Positions 25,499-34,082 of a DNA stretch of 64,000 nt are shown piece by piece. Positions within the stretch are counted from its first letter, which is position 1; every line of letters starts with the position of its first letter. The notes beneath the pieces were generated by a model. The model did not search any database and was not told the origin of the DNA. It was given only the letters and a program-made list of their open reading frames with translations. The DNA is taken from assembly GCF_943736975.1 (NCBI RefSeq), contig NZ_CALSFO010000004.1, forward strand, positions 1 to 64,000. The letters run 5' to 3'. This stretch comes from Streptococcus sp. Marseille-Q0941 (GTDB lineage Bacteria > Bacillota > Bacilli > Lactobacillales > Streptococcaceae). A program made the translations under genes and the position numbers.

Positions 25499-25924
25499 TT
25501 AAAATTCTATTTTTTCTAGACCTGAGACTAGGTTTGTCAGTAAAGTTGTCAACTCTTGCTGCTCAGCAGTCGATAAGATGTTCTCCATCTGCTCCTTCAC
25601 TTTCAAGTGATGTTTAGGCGGATTGACCAAGAGTTGTTCCTTGGCTTCTTGAGTTAATTCAACTAGGACTTCTCGCTGATTGATCGGATTACGATTACGT
25701 TTGACATAGCCTTCTGACTCTAGTATCTTGAAATGGCGGGTCAAAGCTGCCTGATCAATCTGTAACATCTCTTGAACAGCTGTTTGGTTACACGGTGACT
25801 TTTGCAATAAAAATTGCAGAATTTGATAGCGGGTCAAACTAATGCCCAATTGTTTCTCAAAAAGTTGAGTAATCGTCTGATCTACTAAATGGAGCTGGTA
25901 CAGTAATTCATTTATTTCTGGCAT
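25499..25924 (-). CDS. MarR-family transcriptional regulator
   Basis: 141 residues with a winged helix: TRYQILQFLLQKSPCNQTAV then QEMLQIDQAALTRHFKILES and the wing GYVKRNRNPINQREVLVELT. MarR proteins bind palindromes as dimers and respond to small phenolic or oxidant signals. A tandem pair of TTGAYTTATCAA palindromes at 25945-25971, just upstream of the start, is a strong candidate for autoregulation. ATG 25924 follows AAGGGAAT. First gene of a two-gene operon with DUF1304. Confidence 0.92.
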   Translation of the reverse strand: MPEINELLYQLHLVDQTITQLFEKQLGISLTRYQILQFLLQKSPCNQTAVQEMLQIDQAALTRHFKILESEGYVKRNRNPINQREVLVELTQEAKEQLLVNPPKHHLKVKEQMENILSTAEQQELTTLLTNLVSGLEKIEF

Positions 25925-25944
25925 TTCTATTCCCTTGAAAATGT

Positions 25945-25971
25945 TTGATTTATCAATAGTTGACTTATCAA
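25945..25971. promoter_or_regulatory. Tandem palindromic MarR operator
   Basis: TTGATTTATCAA (25945-25956) and TTGACTTATCAA (25960-25971), 15 bp apart, 21-47 bases upstream of the MarR ATG. The pattern suits two MarR dimers covering the promoter. Confidence 0.65.
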
Positions 25972-26150
25972 GTATAACTCAACGCGGTTAAAAATGCAAC
26001 TATGTTGCTCACTCCCTAAAAATAGCCTCCTGTCACAATCTCAGAAGGCTATGTTTCTATATTTTATGTCTGGATTTGATCTTTACCATCTAAGTGTTTG
26101 AAATATAAAAAGAAGCGGAAACTGAATCAGTTCCCAACTTCTCATTGTTC

Positions 26151-27284
26151 TTAGTTCATAGATACGTGAACGTGATCGTAGTGGTTTTCTGTAACGCTAC
26201 CACGATCTGGCATTGGATTCCAAGTATAGGCTGGTCCGTATTTGCTATCGTACGGTGCGTAGAAACGTTGTTTCCAGATAATGTAGTTGATGCCACGGCT
26301 AGCCATATTTTGGATGGCGTAATCTGCAATTTGATCACCGAGAGCTGAGCTAACTGGGACCATGAAGTCAATCGCTAGACCTTTTCCGTGATCCCCACTA
26401 TCTCCTGGGCGGTACCCACTAAATGATGTGATACCGAACAAGTTAGCTACTTCTTCTTTAAAGGTAGCCGTTTGTGGTTGTAGACCTGCATTTTCTGATT
26501 TTGAAGCTGCAATACTTGCATAATCAGGAACCGCTGGAGCTGTATAAGTTGCCGATGCACCTTGACTTGGTTCAGCTTGGTAAGTTGCTGGAGCTGATTG
26601 AGCTTCTGTTACTGCCTCTGTTGTTGCTTCAACTGTTGTAGTTGGTTCAGCGACCGTAGTTGTTTCCTCAACAGTAGTCGTTGTTTCTTCTACTACAGGC
26701 GCTGCTGTTACAGCTTCTGTTGTCGCTTCTGTTGTTGGCTCAGCTGTTGTTGGCTCAGCTGTTGTTGTAGTTATTTCCTCAGTGGCAGGTGCTTCTGTTA
26801 CTGCCTCTGTTGTTGCTTCTGAAGATACTGTAGTTTCTGCTACAGCTTCTGTTTCTTCAACTGGTTGTGTCAAATCTTCGACTTGAACAGTTTGATCATC
26901 TACCGTTACTTGATTCGTTGTTAAATCTGCTGTTGCACTTGCTACATCAGAACCTACTTCTTGAGGTGTATAAACCTCAACCTCTGTTACTTCTTCATTT
27001 TCGTTAACAATTGTAGTCAGTACAGTGTCTGGGAAAATCAAATCAATATTCGTGATTTTGTTCAAGTTTGCAAGGACATTTAAGTCTACTCCCAAAGCCT
27101 CTGCGATCGTGCTTAGGGTATCTCCGTACTTAATGGTATAACTTGTTTTATTTTCGCTTTTAGCAACATCGTTTTGAATTTGCTCAACACTACGTGGTGA
27201 CCATACAATTTCCTCTGCTTGAGTTGCCAAGGTAGGGGCAAGTGATAGAGCTACTGTTGATGCAAAAATAATTCGTTTCTTCAT
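26151..27284 (-). CDS. Secreted LysM-domain cell wall protein
   Basis: 377 residues from ATG 27284 (AAGGAG ten bases upstream); a start at 27305 is less likely. Signal peptide with cleavage after about Ala23 (ATLATQA). LysM domain at about 47-93 (TSYTIKYGDTLSTIAEALGV), then a Thr/Glu/Ala/Val-rich spacer of about 150 residues made of short imperfect repeats (AEPTT, EATTEAVT, VEETTT), then a C-terminal domain of about 100 residues (ITSFSGYRPGDSGDHGKGLAIDFMV ends, DHVHVSMN). The C-terminal domain resembles a peptidase-like fold with His-rich sites (DHGKG, HYDHVHV) seen in wall enzymes; activity is unproven. Likely acts at peptidoglycan. Confidence 0.87.
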   Translation of the reverse strand: MKKRIIFASTVALSLAPTLATQAEEIVWSPRSVEQIQNDVAKSENKTSYTIKYGDTLSTIAEALGVDLNVLANLNKITNIDLIFPDTVLTTIVNENEEVTEVEVYTPQEVGSDVASATADLTTNQVTVDDQTVQVEDLTQPVEETEAVAETTVSSEATTEAVTEAPATEEITTTTAEPTTAEPTTEATTEAVTAAPVVEETTTTVEETTTVAEPTTTVEATTEAVTEAQSAPATYQAEPSQGASATYTAPAVPDYASIAASKSENAGLQPQTATFKEEVANLFGITSFSGYRPGDSGDHGKGLAIDFMVPVSSALGDQIADYAIQNMASRGINYIIWKQRFYAPYDSKYGPAYTWNPMPDRGSVTENHYDHVHVSMN

Positions 27285-27344
27285 ACTATTCAAACTCCTT
27301 TTCAAATGTAGTACCTTTCTATCATAACATAAAGGAAAAAGAAA

Positions 27345-27368
27345 AAAAGCCCTTTGGGGGCTATTTAA
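27345..27368 (-). terminator. Terminator between HAD and LysM genes
   Basis: On the reverse strand AGCCC-CCAAA-GGGCT followed by TTTTTTTCTTTTT. It ends the thrC-MATE-HAD direction of transcription; LysM then has its own extended -10 (TGT-TATGAT) about 40 bases before the start. Confidence 0.7.
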
Positions 27369-27427
27369 TAAAACTGTCTAAACTCTGTAACAAACCACGT
27401 TAATTGAAATAGTTTGTTTGTATTTTG

Positions 27428-28075
27428 TTACAAATCTGACATATTCTCTTTCATAAAATTTTCAAAAAAGAGAGAAGGAATATCCTCTAAAGTAGCAATC
27501 TGATGATTGCAATCCACCGGAGTTTCAAGGAAATTGATACTCTGGATACCACTATTTTGAGCGAATTCGACATCCAAGGTGCGATCCCCTATATAACAGG
27601 TGCGATCTGGTTTTAAATGATACTTACTGATAAGGTAGGTAGCTGCTTCTGGATTTGGTTTACGAGCAAAACCACTCTGACTTGTCAGAATTTCTGTGAA
27701 ATAAGAATCCAGTCCTAAATCCCGTAAAATAAAGAAGGCATTGTCACCTTTGTGGGTGTAGACAAATTGCTGAATTCCTTGCTTGTCCGCCCAGTCTAAA
27801 ACCTCACACGCACCCGGCATCAAGACGACCTGGGCATTCTTTTCAGCCAAGCTCTGAGCACGAACCTGATTGAGAATCCCTAAATCTAACCCTCGCTCTT
27901 CTGCCACTTGCTCCAATAAATCCTGAACAGAATATTTCAAGATAAAAGCTCGAACTTTTTCCTTATCATAGGGAATGGAAAACTGTGCATAGGTTTCCTC
28001 AATTCCTGACAAAATAGCTTCATAGGAGTCCAGTAAAGTCCCATCTAAATCCCAAATAAAAGCTGTTCCTTGCAT
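27428..28075 (-). CDS. HAD-family hydrolase (phosphoglycolate phosphatase-like)
   Basis: 215 residues. Motif I WDLDGTLLDS with nucleophile Asp near residue 9, motif II in VYTHKG, and motifs III/IV KPNPEA and YIGDRTLDVEFA. A helical cap lies between, as in class C1 phosphatases acting on small phosphorylated metabolites. The substrate cannot be told. ATG 28075 is 3 bases after the MATE stop, with AAAGGATAAG inside the MATE gene end. Confidence 0.9.
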   Translation of the reverse strand: MQGTAFIWDLDGTLLDSYEAILSGIEETYAQFSIPYDKEKVRAFILKYSVQDLLEQVAEERGLDLGILNQVRAQSLAEKNAQVVLMPGACEVLDWADKQGIQQFVYTHKGDNAFFILRDLGLDSYFTEILTSQSGFARKPNPEAATYLISKYHLKPDRTCYIGDRTLDVEFAQNSGIQSINFLETPVDCNHQIATLEDIPSLFFENFMKENMSDL

Positions 28076-28078
28076 TTC

Positions 28079-29359
28079 TTATCCTTTCAATGTCATATAA
28101 GATTTGTAACGATAGCGTAGGAAAATCCAACGAAAACCATTATCTAAAATAGTTCCAGCCCAAATACCAGGCAAGCCCCAACCAAGAACAATTCCCATCA
28201 AATAGCCTGTTCCGATACGGATACACCACATCCCAATACTTGTTGCATAAAAGGGTAGTCGGGCATTTCCCAAACCTTGCCAGATAGCTGTATAAATGAC
28301 TGTTCCCGTTGACATAGGAGTTCCTAAAAGTGAAAAAAGTGTCACTAAAACACTAGCTTTGATAGCCACAGGATCGCTGGTGTAGAGATAGCTTAGTGGT
28401 GTCCCGAGAGCATAGATACTAAGCGTCAAGGGTAACATGAGAAAGAAAGACAACCAATAAGTTTGCTTACTTAAGTCATCCACTCTTGCCCAATCATTTT
28501 CTCCAACTGCTCGAGCTACCTGCATAACTGTTGCCGTAGCAACGCCAAAGGCAGGCATGTAGTTGAACTGAGTCAAAACTTCACCGATAGCATTTCCCGC
28601 GACGGCTTCAGTCCCAAAGGAAACAACCAAGGCAATAATGACGACATCTCCAGCCCTCATCATGAGACGTTCTCCCGCTGCAGGTAAAGCTAGAGTAAAC
28701 AAGTCTTTATCCAGCCCCAAACTTGGCCTTGCATATGGAAGTTTTAATTGTGACCACAAGATTACAGCCCCAACCAAACGAGACAAAATAGTCCCCCAAG
28801 CTACACCAGCTATTCCCATATCAAAAATAAAAATGGCAACACTTGAGAAAAGGATATTTAAAGCATTGGATAAAAAACTAACATATAGCGGAAGTCGAGG
28901 ATTGTGGGTAGTGCGAATCAAAGCCCCCAAACTAGTCATCAAGCCCAAGAGAACAATTGAACCACCCACCAATGATAGGTAAAGTCCACCACTCTCAGCT
29001 ACAGACGCTTCTGTCCCCAAAAGACCGATCATCTCTTGGCCTGCAAAGATGGATAAGGCCCCTAAAATTAAACTCAATAGTAGGGTGATCTTGAGTGCTT
29101 CTGTTACGTGGTAGGCTAGCTTAGACTGGTCCTTCTGCCCCAAACTTTTGGAAATGACACTAGAAATGGCTGCTCCCAAGGCAATAAAAATAGCCTGATA
29201 AATGGTGATAATGTTACCAGCAACAGACACACCCGAAATGGCGATCAACCCCAGATTAGCTACCAAGTAGCTATCTACCATCCCCATGAGCATCTGCAAA
29301 AAGTTTTCCCCCATAGCTGGCAATGCAATATTAAGAATGTCTTTATTTTTCTTAAACAA
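28079..29359 (-). CDS. MATE-family multidrug/organic cation exporter
   Basis: 426 residues, 12 helices in two six-helix halves; GENFLQMLMGMVDSYLV is the MATE start and LPAAGERLMMRAGDVVIIAL its repeat in the second half. Exports cationic compounds using a Na+ or H+ gradient. The start is TTG at 29359: AGGAGG lies five bases upstream, and the next ATG would remove the first helix. Between thrC and HAD in one direction. Confidence 0.9.
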   Translation of the reverse strand: MFKKNKDILNIALPAMGENFLQMLMGMVDSYLVANLGLIAISGVSVAGNIITIYQAIFIALGAAISSVISKSLGQKDQSKLAYHVTEALKITLLLSLILGALSIFAGQEMIGLLGTEASVAESGGLYLSLVGGSIVLLGLMTSLGALIRTTHNPRLPLYVSFLSNALNILFSSVAIFIFDMGIAGVAWGTILSRLVGAVILWSQLKLPYARPSLGLDKDLFTLALPAAGERLMMRAGDVVIIALVVSFGTEAVAGNAIGEVLTQFNYMPAFGVATATVMQVARAVGENDWARVDDLSKQTYWLSFFLMLPLTLSIYALGTPLSYLYTSDPVAIKASVLVTLFSLLGTPMSTGTVIYTAIWQGLGNARLPFYATSIGMWCIRIGTGYLMGIVLGWGLPGIWAGTILDNGFRWIFLRYRYKSYMTLKG

Positions 29360-29419
29360 TCCTTCCTCCTGATGAAAAGAAACTCAGTTAGTTTCCCAAC
29401 CGAGTTTACTTCCTCTCTT

Positions 29420-30904
29420 TTAAAGTCCTAGATAAATTTCTACTGCAGTCTGCATATCTGCTGCTGCAACCGTTGTCTTGTGACGAACTGGAGCTGTTTC
29501 AAGGCCATCCACTGCTGGTGGCAAGGCAACACCTGAAATCTCATGCAACTGAGCCAAGGCTTCAAAGTCGCTAAGTCCAGATTTTCCAGTGACAGCTTCT
29601 ACTGCAACTACTGGGAACTTGTATGGACTAGCAGTTGATGCAATCACGGTCTTAGTCACATCGCCTGTTGCTGCTTGGTATTTTTTATATACGGCTGAAG
29701 CTACTGCTGTATGAGGGTCCTCAATATACGAATCTGACTCATAGACACGCTTGATTTCTGCTGCTGTCTCTGCTTCCGTAGCGTACTCAGCTACAAAAAG
29801 GTCCAAAATCTCTGCATCAAAATCAGTCAACTCATACTGACCTTGCGTATTCAAGGCATTCATAAGTTCAGCTGTCTTTTCAGAATTATTACCTAAAAGA
29901 TGGAAAATCAAGCGCTCCAAGTTTGAAGATACCAAGATATCCATAGATGGGCTAGTTGTTACCTTAAACTCACGTTTCTTGTCATAGACACGTGTTTTAA
30001 AGAAGTCTGTCAAGACATTGTTGTCATTTGAAGCACAGATTAACTTGCCGACTGGTAGGCCGATTTGTTTAGCGTAAAAGGCAGCCAAGATATTTCCAAA
30101 GTTTCCTGTCGGTACGGTGAAGTTAACCTTATCACCAGCATTAATTTCGCCAGTTTTAACAAGTTGAGCGTAGGCATAAACATAGTAGACAATCTGTGGC
30201 ACTAAACGACCGATATTCATAGAGTTAGCAGATGAGAACTGAAGCTTGTTGGCAGCCAATTTTTCACGAAGTGCCACATCGTTAAACATGTGCTTCACGT
30301 TTGTCTGAGCATCATCAAAGTTTCCATCAATAGCGATAACATGAGTATTGTCCCCTGTTTGAGTTGTCATTTGTAGTTCTTGAACCTTGCTGACACCATC
30401 TTTTGGATAAAAAACGATAATCTCAGTACCAGGCACATCTGCAAAGCCCGCCATAGCTGCTTTTCCAGTATCACCAGATGTCGCTGTCAAGATGACAATC
30501 TTGTTCTCCAAACCATGCTTTTTAGCCGCCGTCGTCATAAAGTATGGCAAGATAGACAAGGCCATATCCTTAAAGGCAATCGTTGAACCATGGAAAAGTT
30601 CCAAATTGTATTGGCCATCAAGTTTGACAAGAGGGGCAATCGCTGGTGTATCAAACTTGCTGTCATAGGCATTGATGATACAGTAGTCCAACTCTTCAGC
30701 TGTAAAGTCATCCAAGAAGGCTGACAAGACAAGTTTAGCCACTTCTTGGTAAGAAGCATCTTTTAATGTGTCAAAATCCAAATCTACCTTTGGATAGCTC
30801 ACTGGAGTGAACAAGCCACCATCAGTTGCCAAACCTTGCAAAATCGCTTGGCTGGCTGTTACTGTATTTTTCGCATCACGCGTTGATTGATAAACTAATG
30901 TCAT
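29420..30904 (-). CDS. thrC: Threonine synthase
   Basis: 494 residues, the longer fungal/gammaproteobacterial-like form. PLP-binding Lys112 lies in HGSTIAFKDMALSIL, with TSGDTGKAAMAGF binding phosphate. Converts O-phosphohomoserine to threonine. ATG 30904 follows AGAGGTTT. Hom and thrB are not nearby. An extended -10 (TGTTATAAT) lies upstream at about 30940. Confidence 0.96.
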   Translation of the reverse strand: MTLVYQSTRDAKNTVTASQAILQGLATDGGLFTPVSYPKVDLDFDTLKDASYQEVAKLVLSAFLDDFTAEELDYCIINAYDSKFDTPAIAPLVKLDGQYNLELFHGSTIAFKDMALSILPYFMTTAAKKHGLENKIVILTATSGDTGKAAMAGFADVPGTEIIVFYPKDGVSKVQELQMTTQTGDNTHVIAIDGNFDDAQTNVKHMFNDVALREKLAANKLQFSSANSMNIGRLVPQIVYYVYAYAQLVKTGEINAGDKVNFTVPTGNFGNILAAFYAKQIGLPVGKLICASNDNNVLTDFFKTRVYDKKREFKVTTSPSMDILVSSNLERLIFHLLGNNSEKTAELMNALNTQGQYELTDFDAEILDLFVAEYATEAETAAEIKRVYESDSYIEDPHTAVASAVYKKYQAATGDVTKTVIASTASPYKFPVVAVEAVTGKSGLSDFEALAQLHEISGVALPPAVDGLETAPVRHKTTVAAADMQTAVEIYLGL

Positions 30905-30978
30905 AAACCTCTATCCTTTATCTATAGTCTCATCCATTATAACATGATTTTTCAGAAAATTCTTCCGTTATAAGAAAA

Positions 30979-32256
30979 TTATACGTCCAATTTTTCTTTC
31001 AAAGGCTCTAAATAAGTCATTTCACTCTGACCTCTCATCTCAAGTCCTTGCTCTGCTATAGCTAGTAAGTCTTTAGCAAACTGGACAATCCCAGCTGTCT
31101 CCTCATCTGTGAGTTGTTTCTTAGAAAACTGTCTTCTCAAAGACTTGTAGTCACGACCATATTTTTCAAAGAAAGGAGCTGTTCCTAGGTAGCTTTCAAG
31201 CTTGTCTAGATTTACCAACAAACCTAGATGAAAGGCTGCTGAAGCAAAGGTGCGGTCCAGCGGTTGCGTACAAACACTACGAAATTCAACAGTCCCTCGT
31301 GTTGTTAAGTCCTGAAATTGATAGCTACGGTGCGTTTGAAAATCCTTCTCTTGAGGAACAAGAAGAATTTCTTTGCCATTCAGAGTATAGGCAGGAATGT
31401 CATCAGTATCTAAATAATCTCTAGCCCGAATCGGAGAAAAATAGTAGGTTTCTCCATCACGTTCTGCTGTAAAAATCGCAGAGCGGTCTAGATAATCAAA
31501 GAAATCATCCTCGTCTTGAAATAGTTTGGCATTAACGCCTACATTTTCAGGATAAATCCCGTGCATGGATTCTTCCCAAAAAATATCTCGTGAAATCTTG
31601 GTGTCCCAGTCTGCTCCAGAAAACTCAGAATTGGCAAACAAGTAGGCCTTGGCTGCCTCAATCTGAGTGAAAGCATTGATAACACGCAGGTAGTTAGATG
31701 TTGAAACATCCAGCTGAACTTGACTCCCACAGATAAAAGCTCCATATTGCGGAAAATCATGCAAATCAGCTCTTTCTTGACGACTTCCCATATGCAGATA
31801 ATCCATCAGCATCTGGTAGCGGGGATAGGCCACAGGTCGATTGCCATTTTGATCCCAGTTTGGGTGAATCCCCCAACCTTGGATCGCATGAGCCTTTTCT
31901 CCTAATTTTTCTTGGATTACCTTCATATAGGCCTCAAAACGGTCTTCGACCTCTTGGATAGTCTGGGCTCTGCCAAAGGCAAACTCCAAGGTTGTATAGG
32001 AAACCTCAAACAGAATCCGATCTTGACTCCTCGGTTCTACAAGCTGAATCGGATTGCCATCCTGGTCTTCCTTTTCAACTTCCAGATTGAGAGCATCAAT
32101 TAAAAAACGTATCAGATTCTTACTGACTTCAATATCTGTAGGCTGTCCTTTCGTATGAACGATAGGAAACTCCAACTCAATACCGATGTAGAGATCTGGG
32201 TTTTCTTTGATATTTTTTAAATAGCGGTCTTTTAATAACTGAATTGAAGGGGACAT
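30979..32256 (-). CDS. Glutamate-cysteine ligase family (GCS2) protein
   Basis: 425 residues; LYIGIELEFPIV starts the carboxylate-amine ligase fold, followed by EPRSQDRILFEVSYTTLEF, GWGIHPNW, QVQLDVS and RGTVEFRSVCTQP, which are active-site segments of GCS2/EgtA-like enzymes. It may make gamma-glutamylcysteine, but the family also includes ligases with other amine partners. No glutathione synthetase domain (GshB) is fused or nearby, unlike the GshAB fusions of some streptococci. ATG 32256 follows GAGAGGTA. Confidence 0.8.
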   Translation of the reverse strand: MSPSIQLLKDRYLKNIKENPDLYIGIELEFPIVHTKGQPTDIEVSKNLIRFLIDALNLEVEKEDQDGNPIQLVEPRSQDRILFEVSYTTLEFAFGRAQTIQEVEDRFEAYMKVIQEKLGEKAHAIQGWGIHPNWDQNGNRPVAYPRYQMLMDYLHMGSRQERADLHDFPQYGAFICGSQVQLDVSTSNYLRVINAFTQIEAAKAYLFANSEFSGADWDTKISRDIFWEESMHGIYPENVGVNAKLFQDEDDFFDYLDRSAIFTAERDGETYYFSPIRARDYLDTDDIPAYTLNGKEILLVPQEKDFQTHRSYQFQDLTTRGTVEFRSVCTQPLDRTFASAAFHLGLLVNLDKLESYLGTAPFFEKYGRDYKSLRRQFSKKQLTDEETAGIVQFAKDLLAIAEQGLEMRGQSEMTYLEPLKEKLDV

Positions 32257-32488
32257 AGATACCTCTCACTCTAACTTCTCATACTAGAAAATAAATTACT
32301 CTCTATTATACCAAAAACTCCTAGAGATGGATCTTAGAAAATCTGTTTGCAACCTCGCCCCCTAGATTTGAGACCAAACAAGCTCCTCTTTATATGAAAT
32401 TTTATATGAACGCGTTAGATATCATTGTTAAAATTTCACAGTCTCATCAACCGGTTAAGCGATTTCATCTATTTTTGCATAAATCTCC

Positions 32489-32523
32489 TTGTATTATATT
32501 AAACATTGTGATATAATTCACAT
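32489..32523 (+). promoter_or_regulatory. adh promoter with Rex operator on the -10
   Basis: -35 TTGTAT (32489-32494), 17-bp spacer, -10 TATAAT (32512-32517). The -10 is exactly the spacer of TTGTGA-N6-TCACAT (32506-32523), one base from the Rex consensus TTGTGA-N6-TCACAA. Rex senses NADH/NAD+ and represses fermentation genes when NADH is low. The rest of 32257-32626 is the GCS2 upstream region and a leader of about 95 bases with GGAGG before the ATG. Confidence 0.8.
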
Positions 32524-32626
32524 GTAAACAAAAAAAGAGGGCAGTTCAAATTCGACTTCACTTGATAACTTCTCAAGCCAAGCCCCTTTTCCTCTGCATC
32601 TCAACGACTAATTAAGGAGGATAGCT

Positions 32627-33646
32627 ATGAAAGCTGTTGTTGTAAATCCAGAAAGCACTGGTGTTGCTATTGAAGAAAAAGTGCTCCGTCCGCTCGAAAC
32701 TGGCGAAGCACTTGTTGAAGTTGAGTATTGTGGTGTTTGCCATACAGACCTCCACGTTGCCCATGGTGACTTTGGAAAAGTTCCAGGACGTGTTCTCGGT
32801 CACGAAGGGATTGGTATCGTAAAAGAAATCGCTCCTGATGTTAAGAGCCTAAAAGTTGGCGACCGTGTCAGCGTAGCTTGGTTCTTTGAAGGCTGTGGCA
32901 TGTGTGAATATTGTACAACCGGACGCGAAACCCTTTGCCGTACAGTAAAAAATGCTGGCTACTCAGTTGATGGTGGTATGGCTGAACAATGTATCGTAAC
33001 TGCAGATTATGCTGTTAAAGTTCCAGAAGGTCTCGATCCAGCCCAAGCCTCTTCAATCACTTGTGCCGGTGTTACCACCTACAAGGCTATTAAAGAAGCA
33101 AAAGTTGAGCCAGGCCAATGGGTTGTACTCTATGGTGCTGGAGGACTTGGCAACTTAGCTGTTCAATACGCTAAAAAAGTATTCAACGCTCACGTTATCG
33201 CAGTAGATATTAACAACGATAAACTTGCTCTAGCTAAAGAAGTCGGTGCTGATATCGTGATTAATGGTCTTGAAGTCGAAGATGTTCCAGGCCTTATCAA
33301 AGAAAAAACAAACGGTGGTGCTCACTCAGCTGTCGTAACAGCTGTATCAAAAGTTGCCTTCAACCAAGCAGTTGACTCTGTTCGTGCAGGTGGTCGTGTA
33401 GTAGCTGTCGGACTCCCTTCAGAAATGATGGATCTAAGTATCGTTAAAACAGTTCTTGACGGTATTCAGGTCATCGGTTCCCTTGTTGGTACACGTAAAG
33501 ATTTGGAAGAAGCTTTCCAATTTGGTGCTGAAGGTCTCGTTGTTCCAGTCGTTCAAAAACGGCCTGTCGAAGATGCCATTGCTGTCTTTGATGAAATGGC
33601 TGCTGGTACCATCCAAGGTCGCATGGTTCTAGACTTTACTCATTAA
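32627..33646 (+). CDS. adhP: Zinc-dependent alcohol dehydrogenase
   Basis: 339 residues of the zinc medium-chain family. Catalytic zinc ligands are in [12 protein letters not shown] and GHEGIG; structural zinc cysteines in [18 protein letters not shown]-binding [14 protein letters not shown]. Reduces acetaldehyde to ethanol and reoxidises NADH in mixed-acid fermentation. The Rex box on its promoter (32506-32523) agrees with a redox-balancing role. Followed by a strong terminator and then manLMN, the same neighbours I recall in S. pneumoniae. Confidence 0.94.
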   Translation: MKAVVVNPESTGVAIEEKVLRPLETGEALVEVEYCGVCHTDLHVAHGDFGKVPGRVLGHEGIGIVKEIAPDVKSLKVGDRVSVAWFFEGCGMCEYCTTGRETLCRTVKNAGYSVDGGMAEQCIVTADYAVKVPEGLDPAQASSITCAGVTTYKAIKEAKVEPGQWVVLYGAGGLGNLAVQYAKKVFNAHVIAVDINNDKLALAKEVGADIVINGLEVEDVPGLIKEKTNGGAHSAVVTAVSKVAFNQAVDSVRAGGRVVAVGLPSEMMDLSIVKTVLDGIQVIGSLVGTRKDLEEAFQFGAEGLVVPVVQKRPVEDAIAVFDEMAAGTIQGRMVLDFTH

Positions 33647-33663
33647 GATAGATCATAAATAGC

Positions 33664-33703
33664 AAAACGAGGTAGGGACAAAAGAACCCACCTCGTTTTT
33701 TAG
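33664..33703 (+). terminator. Terminator after adhP
   Basis: AAAACGAGGT (33664-33673) pairs with ACCTCGTTTT (33690-33699), followed by TT. Confidence 0.9.
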
Positions 33704-33922
33704 CAATAAAATTTTGACATAACAATTTATTGAACTCAAAGTTCTTTTTTAAACGCTCAAGAACACTACTGACGAAGATGTCATTTTTCTATCCAGATTC
33801 TTTAAGCATCCAATGGTTGAAGTATAAGGGGCTGGAACTAATATACCAAGATTTGGTTGGTTGCGTTCTGTACCACCACTTTTTATATTAAATTTTTTTA
33901 CCATTCTCTAGGTAATTCCGAA

Positions 33923-33944
33923 AAATATTGATATATCAATATTT
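33923..33944. promoter_or_regulatory. 22-bp perfect palindrome upstream of manLMN
   Basis: AAATATTGATA followed by its exact reverse complement TATCAATATTT. It lies about 85-105 bp upstream of the predicted start. Possible binding site of a dimeric regulator of the mannose PTS; regulator unknown. Confidence 0.45.
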
Positions 33945-33991
33945 CTAAAAATCAATACTCCTAAAATTTTTGTATAATTTAATTTAATTTG

Positions 33992-34020
33992 TTGATTTTT
34001 TTATGAAAACGGTTTATACT
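33992..34020 (+). promoter_or_regulatory. manLMN promoter with overlapping cre
   Basis: -35 TTGATT (33992-33997), 17-bp spacer, -10 TATACT (34015-34020). ATGAAAACGGTTTATA (34003-34018) fits the CcpA cre consensus with one mismatch at the end and overlaps the -10, so CcpA binding would repress. Confidence 0.65.
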
Positions 34021-34082
34021 TAGTTAGTCTTAAAGTTTTCTTAAACTAAAAGTCAAACATTATATAAGGAGGAATGACAATA

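Larger units (their letters stand above)
33704..34082. other. Long upstream region of manLMN
   Basis: About 380 bases without a gene. It contains a 22-bp perfect palindrome at 33923-33944, the man promoter at 33992-34020 with a cre site, and the ManL ribosome binding site. 33704-33900 holds nothing I can identify. Confidence 0.6.

Noticed and set aside
26598-26822. Cys/Phe-rich plus-strand ORF
   Set aside because: Antisense shadow of the Thr/Glu/Ala repeat region of the LysM gene.
27306-27440. WalR (VicR) box before the LysM gene
   Set aside because: TGTAAC-like elements are present but spacing does not fit the direct-repeat consensus.
32524-32626. Riboswitch in the adhP leader (CTTGA/TCAAG hairpin around 32562-32578)
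   Set aside because: No terminator or known consensus; the Rex promoter explains control.
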